Assembly: GCA_910577735.1 (NCBI GenBank)
Contig: CAJTOO010000014.1
Location: forward strand, 62,001 to 126,000
Length of the DNA: 64,000 nt
Direction of reading: 5' to 3'
Source: an uncultured Lachnospiraceae bacterium
Lineage (GTDB): Bacteria > Bacillota > Clostridia > Lachnospirales > Lachnospiraceae
Below the pieces are notes generated by a model, which ran no database searches, was not told the origin of the DNA, and saw nothing but the letters and a program-made list of their open reading frames with translations. The position numbers were made by a program, and so were the translations under genes. This document shows positions 59,379-64,000 of the stretch, one piece after another. Each line of letters starts with the position of its first letter. The first letter of the stretch is position 1.

Positions 59379-61304
59379 TCAATCATCCTTTCTAACAGAT
59401 ACTATCTTTACTGTCCAATTGACGAGCGTATAGACAAACATCAGAGTAAACAATAACCTGCTGATCTTGCTCAATGGTTCAAACGGTGACATATCAATGA
59501 TGATATATTCTTCGATCCCATAACGTTCTATCACGATCGGCAGACGGAAGACCGGAGCACCATTTTTCTTTTCTACTGGTTCTCTGGAATGACCACCACC
59601 CCCATGATCATCTGAGTAAGTCGATATCCCAGAATCATCAGACAAGTTAGATAAAAACGTCAGCAGATAATATAGATCCCATGGGATACAAAATGGAAAT
59701 TTATTCTTTAAATCTATATTCAGATCTCCAATAGAATCAGATATAGAAGGAACTAACTCATCTGCTGGAAGTTCAACAACATCAGGATCCGGTTTAATAC
59801 CCGGATCAGGATCAACACCAGGATCAGGATTAACACCTGGCCCCGGATCTGGCTTTATGTCCGGATCAGGATCAGGTTTTATACTTGGATCCGGTAAGAT
59901 AGCTGGATTTCTAGAAGGATCAATAGTAGTCTCCGGATCTAGAACACCAGACGGCCATATGATAGGAGCCTTAGAAGGATCAGGACTAGGTAACGGATAA
60001 TCATCAGGATTTGTATTTGCAAAATAATCCCGCAGATAATCATCAAAGGCATCAGCATCAATCTCATTACCAAGAGCATTAAGACCTTGATGAAGCGCAA
60101 TATTGTTCCAATTACTCAGAGCATTAAGACCAGTAAGAGGATCTAATAATTTTCCTTTCCAATCGTCTTGGATCCAATCGGCTATCCGATATCCTTCCGC
60201 ATAATTCAATGCTTTTTCATAACCTTCACCAGTAGCAAGATAATTTCTCATATCCACCCTAGTAGAAAATATGGGGAAATTAGCAGTAAATGTTGATGTA
60301 ACATTATAATAATCAGATCTTTGACTGCCATCATATGAAGTAATAGAATCACCTAAAGATTTAGAAATATCTCGAGTAATAACTTCTCCATCTGTTATAA
60401 ATCTGCCAGTACCACCTTGACTAAAACTATCAGTTCCATACCTAGAATCAAATTTATATACTTGATGATGATAAGAGACATATTCACGGCCATTAGAGTC
60501 TAAACCAGTCTGAATATAATTAAAACCTGCAACACGAACATTTGTAGAGCCAGAACGGATATATGTATCCATATGAGAAGAATGTTCAGCCTTCCAAGGT
60601 TCATAATACATATATCGATTATGGACAGTCCATACATATGTATATGTATTTCCAGCACTCTGATCAGTAACATCAGCAGGAGTAAACATAGTCGCATGTC
60701 CCTCTAGGTCAGAAGAATAAATAGATTCCTCACCATTCTGATATTTATCATACTGTTCTCTGATAACAGAACCAAGGATAGTGGCAAAACCTACAGAACA
60801 ACATCCAGATAAATTTTTTACATTACCAGAAAACTTAATTAAATTATCAACGATACCACCTTCATCATCGTCATTGTCATCATCATCAGGCTTTTTTCCA
60901 CCCTGAATAACTTGAAAAGATGTTTCCGCAACTGCCTTAACTGCATTAGAACCAAAAACATAACTTTGTCCAGCTTTATCGATAAATCCAATTAACGGAA
61001 GATTTGGAGGTGAAGCAGAATTTAATAAATTATGTCCATTTATATATGTAATAGTACTATATCCCATACTTACTATCTGATCATCAGACAGACTATTCAT
61101 CTCAATCGGCGCATTGGCATATGCTACTGTACCAATATAAAAACATATCGCATACATTGCCGCCGCTGACAATCCAACTGCAACACCTTCTGCCACCGCT
61201 TCAACATTTTCCATATGATTAGAATCAAAATATTTTGTACCAATTGACAATGAAAGAATAATAATACATAATGTAGTACAAAAGAATCGTTTTAAGAATC
61301 TCAT
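59379..61304 (-). CDS. pIII-like adsorption/tip protein with Pro-Asp repeats
   Basis: 641 residues. Signal sequence or anchor (1-22, FLKRFFCTTLCIIILSLSI), a second hydrophobic segment (about 42-64), a large Asn/Ser/Tyr-rich extracellular region (70-440), a low-complexity linker of PDPDP/IKPDPGP-type repeats (about 455-510), a globular segment, a Gly/His-rich patch (DDHGGGGHSREP), and a C-terminal transmembrane helix (about 613-636) with a basic end. This architecture, with a flexible linker and C-terminal anchor, is that of filamentous-phage minor coat protein pIII, which binds the host receptor. GGAGG lies 6 bases before ATG 61304. Receptor unknown. Confidence 0.7.
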   Translation of the reverse strand: MRFLKRFFCTTLCIIILSLSIGTKYFDSNHMENVEAVAEGVAVGLSAAAMYAICFYIGTVAYANAPIEMNSLSDDQIVSMGYSTITYINGHNLLNSASPPNLPLIGFIDKAGQSYVFGSNAVKAVAETSFQVIQGGKKPDDDDNDDDEGGIVDNLIKFSGNVKNLSGCCSVGFATILGSVIREQYDKYQNGEESIYSSDLEGHATMFTPADVTDQSAGNTYTYVWTVHNRYMYYEPWKAEHSSHMDTYIRSGSTNVRVAGFNYIQTGLDSNGREYVSYHHQVYKFDSRYGTDSFSQGGTGRFITDGEVITRDISKSLGDSITSYDGSQRSDYYNVTSTFTANFPIFSTRVDMRNYLATGEGYEKALNYAEGYRIADWIQDDWKGKLLDPLTGLNALSNWNNIALHQGLNALGNEIDADAFDDYLRDYFANTNPDDYPLPSPDPSKAPIIWPSGVLDPETTIDPSRNPAILPDPSIKPDPDPDIKPDPGPGVNPDPGVDPDPGIKPDPDVVELPADELVPSISDSIGDLNIDLKNKFPFCIPWDLYYLLTFLSNLSDDSGISTYSDDHGGGGHSREPVEKKNGAPVFRLPIVIERYGIEEYIIIDMSPFEPLSKISRLLFTLMFVYTLVNWTVKIVSVRKDD

Positions 61305-61342
61305 TAATTACCTCCACATTAAAATACAAAAAGGAAAAAACT

Positions 61343-61603
61343 ATGCAACAATTTAAAAATTGCTTAGAGATTATCACAATGGCCTGTTTTCTAATATTTA
61401 TGTTCAAACAGCTTGCCATCCCTTCCCTTAAAGAAGTCAAGCCCAAGGAAGAAAAACCTAAAAAGAAGAGAAGGCTCAAATATTTCCGCAGGTTACGTAT
61501 TCCCTACCGGGGAAAAACGACTATGTATAAATATGATCAAAAATATGGATACATAAATAGCGCCTGGGAAGAAGTAGAAAAACCTAAACGATCTAAAAAA
61601 TAA
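61343..61603 (+). CDS. Small basic single-pass membrane protein, opposite strand
   Basis: 86 residues: one membrane helix (about 8-27, LEIITMACFLIFMFKQLAI) and a strongly basic tail (KPKKKRRLKYFRRLRIPYRGK). It has AAAAAGGAAAA upstream and ends 4 bases from the convergent 77-aa gene. Its orientation opposes the rest of the prophage. Possibilities include a superinfection or virion protein. A basic C-terminus after one helix would also suit a coat protein contacting DNA, but the order argues against that. Confidence 0.5.
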   Translation: MQQFKNCLEIITMACFLIFMFKQLAIPSLKEVKPKEEKPKKKRRLKYFRRLRIPYRGKTTMYKYDQKYGYINSAWEEVEKPKRSKK

Positions 61604-61607
61604 GATA

Positions 61608-61841
61608 TCACCCTTCCCATTCAACACCTTTGATATCGGCCCGGATGATCTGGTACAGCTTTTCAGCATTTCTCAGACAGTTAAAAGCATAGACCAGATC
61701 ATCCCCGATATATACGTTATAGCTGATCGGCACTGCACTGACTGACAATTCCGTAGCACTATTGATATCAGTGGACATTAATCCGATACTGTCATTTTCT
61801 TTCGCATCCTTGATCTTTTCCTGTTCATACATCATACCCAT
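61608..61841 (-). CDS. Small prophage protein of unknown function (77 aa)
   Basis: Soluble, acidic, no membrane segment; contains VSAVPISYNVYIGDDLVYAF and CLRNAEKLYQIIRADIKG. AAGG lies 8 bases before ATG 61841, which follows the stop of the 49-aa gene by 5 bases. Position among replication and coat genes would fit a single-strand-binding or accessory replication protein, but no fold is recognised. Confidence 0.6.
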   Translation of the reverse strand: MGMMYEQEKIKDAKENDSIGLMSTDINSATELSVSAVPISYNVYIGDDLVYAFNCLRNAEKLYQIIRADIKGVEWEG

Positions 61842-61846
61842 ATCAT

Positions 61847-61996
61847 TTACCTTGCCTTTCTATTCTTTTGTAAGAACATGCCATAATCTTTAGGGCTTAT
61901 CACAGTCTCCTTTTCCCGGTCAAAACGATAATAACCTTTTCTCCCACATCTTATATTCTTATCTTTTGTATAAAGAGTTGAGATATCTTTACTCAT
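61847..61996 (-). CDS. Very small prophage protein (49 aa)
   Basis: From ATG 61996 to TAA 61847. Hydrophilic, basic, with a single Cys: MSKDISTLYTKDKNIRCGRK then GYYRFDREKETVISPKDYG. It overlaps the end of the upstream 82-aa membrane-protein gene by 8 bases and is spaced 5 bases from the next start, so it fits the operon. No family recognised. Confidence 0.6.
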   Translation of the reverse strand: MSKDISTLYTKDKNIRCGRKGYYRFDREKETVISPKDYGMFLQKNRKAR

Positions 61997-62237
61997 CTTT
62001 TTCACCATACCTTTCCATTGATCCAGCTAAGACCTTACATAAACCAATAATGATATATATTGCAACAACTGCTAACAAAAAAGACACCAATGCAAAACAA
62101 AGATTGATGATAAAGTTTTTATATGAACCCGAAAGCACAAATAAAAAAATAAAGAAATAAAGAAATCCAATAATCACCCCCAAAATATCAAAAAAATTTC
62201 TTATTAAATATTGTGTTAAAAGTTTTATGATTTTCAT
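61989..62237 (-). CDS. Small two-helix membrane protein, coat-protein candidate
   Basis: 82 residues from ATG 62237 (AGGGG 7 bases upstream). Two long hydrophobic segments (about 14-38 and 45-70) and a charged tail (SMERYGEKDE). If the first segment is a signal that is cleaved, the mature product would be a ~45-residue one-helix protein, the size of a major coat protein. The acidic tail does not match the usual basic, DNA-facing end. It begins 12 bases after rep. Confidence 0.55.
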   Translation of the reverse strand: MKIIKLLTQYLIRNFFDILGVIIGFLYFFIFLFVLSGSYKNFIINLCFALVSFLLAVVAIYIIIGLCKVLAGSMERYGEKDE

Positions 62238-62248
62238 ACCCACACCCC

Positions 62249-63298
62249 TTAACCTTTCTTATCGTTCAGATCCAGATCCATCTGCTCAGCATCTTCCAGC
62301 CACGGTACTTCCACATCCTTTTCTATCTGCGCCCATTCTTCTATAGGTTTGAAACCATATAGGAAATCATGTACGGAAGAGTAGAAGAGTAGTCCTTTAT
62401 CACCAAAACACTTTACACAAGATATCCGCCTGAGAAATGCGTTCCAGGTCTCTTCATAGTTCCGCTGCACATCTACATACTGTTCTTTCAAAGAAAGATT
62501 ACTCAACAGATAGACTTTTGTATAACAGGCAGTCTTATTGTTATACCTACACGGCAGTTCCAGCGGATATCCGTCCAGATAGTTCAGCATGTCCTGTATC
62601 TTCAATGAACTGCGGAATTCTTCAAAGACTAGGATATCCTGGCCTTTGTAATTATCAAACGGGTGCATGTAGTCTGTCACCCGGTACACATTCTCATACC
62701 CAAACTTTTCCATGACAGTACGTGTCTTACCCTGGCCTGTCTTACCGAACCAGTACTCAACAGTCAGACTTCTAAATCTATTCTTAAACTCTTCCTGTCT
62801 CAGTACCTGACGGCAGTTCTCGATCTTATCAAGCTTCAGCATGTATTCCGGATTGGCTTCCAGTATCTCATAGTTGCTTAGACCATTCTTGATCATGCTG
62901 TAGAGCTGTGATAGGTCATTACGCTTTCCCTGTTCTTCCTGGGGACATTCACCATACTCTTCAAAAGTGCTGGGTAGGTTAGTCTCTTCCTTATCTGTGC
63001 CTTTGTGTTTCCCCTCTTTACGGATATAATCTCTGTTGTCCTGTGTAGTCCCCCGGCAGTAATCTATATGGGCCTTTGGGAACTTATTCTTTATCATGGA
63101 AAAACGCATGGTATTCTTCCGGAAGATAAAGAGATGTGTATGGTATGTACCTTCCTTCCCGATCTCATCACACATACACCAGTAAGTGAGGTCTTTGATC
63201 GTAGACAATGCCGCTTTTATGTTGTCATGGTCGAACCCGTATTTCTCCGGATTATTGAACGTAAGGAGCCATTTACGTGATTGTGTCCTATCGTCCAT
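62249..63298 (-). CDS. rep: CRESS-DNA type replication initiator (HUH endonuclease + SF3 helicase)
   Basis: 349 residues with the complete Rep order. HUH endonuclease motif I LTFNN (12-16), motif II HTHLFIF (53-59), motif III YIRKEG with the catalytic Tyr 91 and Lys 94; then the superfamily 3 helicase with Walker A GKTGQGKT (185-192), Walker B ILVFEEF (222-228) and motif C ending LLSN (264-267). This is the circovirus/geminivirus-like layout also known from some bacterial plasmids. It should nick the TAGTATTAC loop at 63468-63476 and unwind DNA for rolling-circle replication. ATG 63298 is preceded by GGAGAAAATGAGAAG. Confidence 0.93.
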   Translation of the reverse strand: MDDRTQSRKWLLTFNNPEKYGFDHDNIKAALSTIKDLTYWCMCDEIGKEGTYHTHLFIFRKNTMRFSMIKNKFPKAHIDYCRGTTQDNRDYIRKEGKHKGTDKEETNLPSTFEEYGECPQEEQGKRNDLSQLYSMIKNGLSNYEILEANPEYMLKLDKIENCRQVLRQEEFKNRFRSLTVEYWFGKTGQGKTRTVMEKFGYENVYRVTDYMHPFDNYKGQDILVFEEFRSSLKIQDMLNYLDGYPLELPCRYNNKTACYTKVYLLSNLSLKEQYVDVQRNYEETWNAFLRRISCVKCFGDKGLLFYSSVHDFLYGFKPIEEWAQIEKDVEVPWLEDAEQMDLDLNDKKG

Positions 63299-63331
63299 CT
63301 TCTCATTTTCTCCAATTTATTTTTCTGATCC

Positions 63332-63351
63332 CCAGTTGCGTTGACGCAACC
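63332..63351 (+). repeat. Palindromic 20-mer, copy 2, next to the rep start
   Basis: CCAGTTGCGTTGACGCAACC, a 7-bp perfect dyad around TG, between the rep start and the iteron block. Its partner in opposite orientation is at 58272-58291. Confidence 0.85.
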
Positions 63352-63354
63352 AAA

Positions 63355-63453
63355 ATGTTTCAGAAGTTGCAATGTTTCAGAAGATGTTTCAACAAATGTT
63401 TCAACTTTTTTCCTGATAAACACAGCAAAAACTCAAAAATGTTTCATGTTTCA
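63355..63453 (-). repeat. Iteron block upstream of rep (six TGAAACAT)
   Basis: On the plus strand ATGTTTCA starts at 63355, 63372, 63384, 63396, 63439 and 63446; three copies extend to ATGTTTCAGAAG. They lie between the rep start and the origin stem-loop, where CRESS and plasmid Reps bind direct repeats. Confidence 0.85.
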
Positions 63454-63455
63454 GA

Positions 63456-63490
63456 AGTTCCCTAGGGGTAATACTAGGCCCTAGGGAACT
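63456..63490 (-). other. Rolling-circle origin stem-loop with circovirus-type nonanucleotide
   Basis: Perfect 12-bp stem AGTTCCCTAGGG / CCCTAGGGAACT. Read on the minus (Rep-coding) strand, the 11-base loop is CCTAGTATTAC, containing the nonanucleotide TAGTATTAC (63476-63468). Known CRESS-DNA Reps nick between T7 and A8 of this motif. Located 157 bases upstream of rep with iterons on its rep-proximal side, as in circoviruses. Confidence 0.9.
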
Positions 63491-63667
63491 GCGCGCCCTT
63501 GACCGCAGGAACCCGCGCACTATCCTTTAAGAGCCATGGGCGGCGCAGGCGCCACCCATGAACAAGGCTAAAACGTGCGCCCCTACGGTAAAGGGTAAAA
63601 TGCACGCGCCTTTTTATCCTGGCATTAATATTATTTTCCCTTTTCTGACGCTCCTGCGCTGTTCTGG
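63491..63667. other. Non-coding, hairpin-rich region between zot and the origin
   Basis: G/C rich compared with the rest of the prophage. Contains CATGGGCGGCGC / GCGCCACCCATG (63535-63560) and an imperfect GTGCGCCCC...GGCGCGTGCA pairing (63575-63610). May terminate the zot transcript or serve complementary-strand synthesis or packaging. No gene is seen. Confidence 0.6.
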
Positions 63668-64000
63668 TCAGTTATCCGCCTCCGCAGAGGCTCCGGCGGA
63701 TTCCTGCCCGAACAGCTTGTAGCTGTCATAAAAGTCATAATATTTCTGCTGTCCTGAAAAGAAATGTGAACTTACCTTTGCGTCTTTCTTCTTTACACTC
63801 CGCAGTTTTTTGACATATACAAAGAGTTTCCCACCGGACAAGAGTCCCATGATCCGGCCGGACAGCTTATAGTTATTTACACAACGGTGTGTAAATTCAT
63901 ACTCAAGGATATTCCGGATCTGTTTATCAATGACAGTCTCATCCTGGGATATCAGATAAACGTCAAATCCATAATGACGATGCAGGCGCAGGAACTGGCA
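63668..64000 (-). CDS. Zot/pI-type phage morphogenesis ATPase, C-terminal part
   Basis: The frame is open from base 64000 leftwards to the stop at 63668, giving 110 visible residues. They begin with QFLRLHRHYGFDVYLISQDE, then TVIDKQIRNILEYEFTHRCV and SGGKLFVYVKKL. HRHYGxDxYLISQ followed by ID..IR is the conserved end of the Zot/pI ATPase domain that assembles and extrudes filamentous phage. The Walker A half lies beyond the window. After the domain comes a charged tail without an obvious transmembrane helix (unlike Vibrio Zot). This gene is the hallmark that defines the element as inovirus-like. Confidence 0.88.
   Translation of the reverse strand, partial: CQFLRLHRHYGFDVYLISQDETVIDKQIRNILEYEFTHRCVNNYKLSGRIMGLLSGGKLFVYVKKLRSVKKKDAKVSSHFFSGQQKYYDFYDSYKLFGQESAGASAEADN

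Larger units (their letters stand above)
58055..64000 (-). mobile_element. Inovirus-like prophage with CRESS-DNA type replication module (partial, runs off right edge)
   Basis: A low-GC block of mostly minus-strand genes with a Zot-type ATPase, a pIII-like tip protein, a pVI-like membrane protein and small membrane proteins, as in filamentous phages, plus a circovirus-like Rep and matching origin. The left limit lies between the IS30 transposase and 58055, possibly at the hairpins near 57.8-57.95 kb. The right limit is outside the window. No integrase other than the neighbouring transposase is seen. Confidence 0.85.

Noticed and set aside
61225..61479. An 84-codon hydrophobic minus-strand frame considered as a coat protein
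   Set aside because: It overlaps the well-supported start of the pIII-like gene by 80 bases and the coding 86-aa plus-strand gene; its hydrophobicity follows from A/T-rich antisense DNA.
63217..63423. A 68-codon minus-strand frame across the iterons and rep start
   Set aside because: It overlaps rep in another frame, and its codons are produced by the TGAAACAT repeats; judged non-coding.

Overview
The window looks like the chromosome of a Gram-positive gut Clostridia, most likely Lachnospiraceae. The evidence is strong AGGAGG-type ribosome binding sites, a large Alu-domain SRP RNA, a YesM/YesN-type two-component system, a CdaR-type regulator, a DUF6128-like protein, a Map with an N-terminal SEC-C zinc motif, and split transketolase. 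I ran no searches. Family calls rest on motifs I can read and on recalled knowledge of the families.

Layout. 1-5.3 kb: the end of a GH13 amylosucrase-like gene, a membrane-anchored Mrr-type nuclease, an orphan MarR/FabT-like regulator, a DUF885 protein and a diguanylate cyclase. 5.4-24.7 kb: a large arabinose locus. It holds a sensor kinase, a membrane-anchored sugar-binding protein and a response regulator (extracellular sensing); AraR (intracellular sensing); a YtfQRT/YjfF-type ABC importer; a chemoreceptor; and araA, araB, araD, split transketolase and rpe, which carry L-arabinose to the pentose phosphate pool. 24.7-41.9 kb: mostly housekeeping and accessory genes. These are a decayed RelB/YoeB-type toxin-antitoxin remnant, a MATE transporter, a BlaI/BlaR1-like pair, a DUF234 ATPase, map, a coiled-coil/secreted pair, metG, a lipase-like hydrolase, D-lactate dehydrogenase, HD-GYP and GGDEF proteins. 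42-54 kb: a second sugar importer without its own ATPase, a CsoR-CopA copper module whose copA reading frame also carries an internal copZ start, an MsmX-type shared ATPase, a CdaR-like regulator, a DUF6128-like gene and a PflX-like radical SAM gene. 53.8-56.5 kb: SRP RNA, a flavoprotein, a HAD phosphatase, tRNA-Ser(CGA) and tadA.

56.5-64 kb is the accessory region and the most interesting part. An IS30-family transposase lies next to a filamentous-phage-like (inovirus-like) prophage that runs off the right edge. The prophage encodes the C-terminus of a Zot/pI morphogenesis ATPase, a long pIII-like tip protein with Pro/Asp repeats, a pVI-like small membrane protein and several other small proteins. 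Its replication protein is a CRESS-DNA (circovirus-like) Rep with an HUH endonuclease plus an SF3 helicase. About 160 bp upstream of rep, on the Rep-coding strand, is a 12-bp stem-loop whose loop contains TAGTATTAC, the circovirus-type origin nonanucleotide. Six copies of TGAAACAT lie between it and rep. This looks like a filamentous phage that replicates from a circovirus-style origin.

The genes connect as follows. The YesM/SBP/YesN trio and AraR probably control the YtfQRT-type importer and the ara/tkt/rpe enzymes. The second importer probably uses the MsmX-like ATPase. CsoR controls CopA/CopZ through a palindrome in its own promoter. The prophage genes run mainly leftward as one or two transcription units starting at the origin region.
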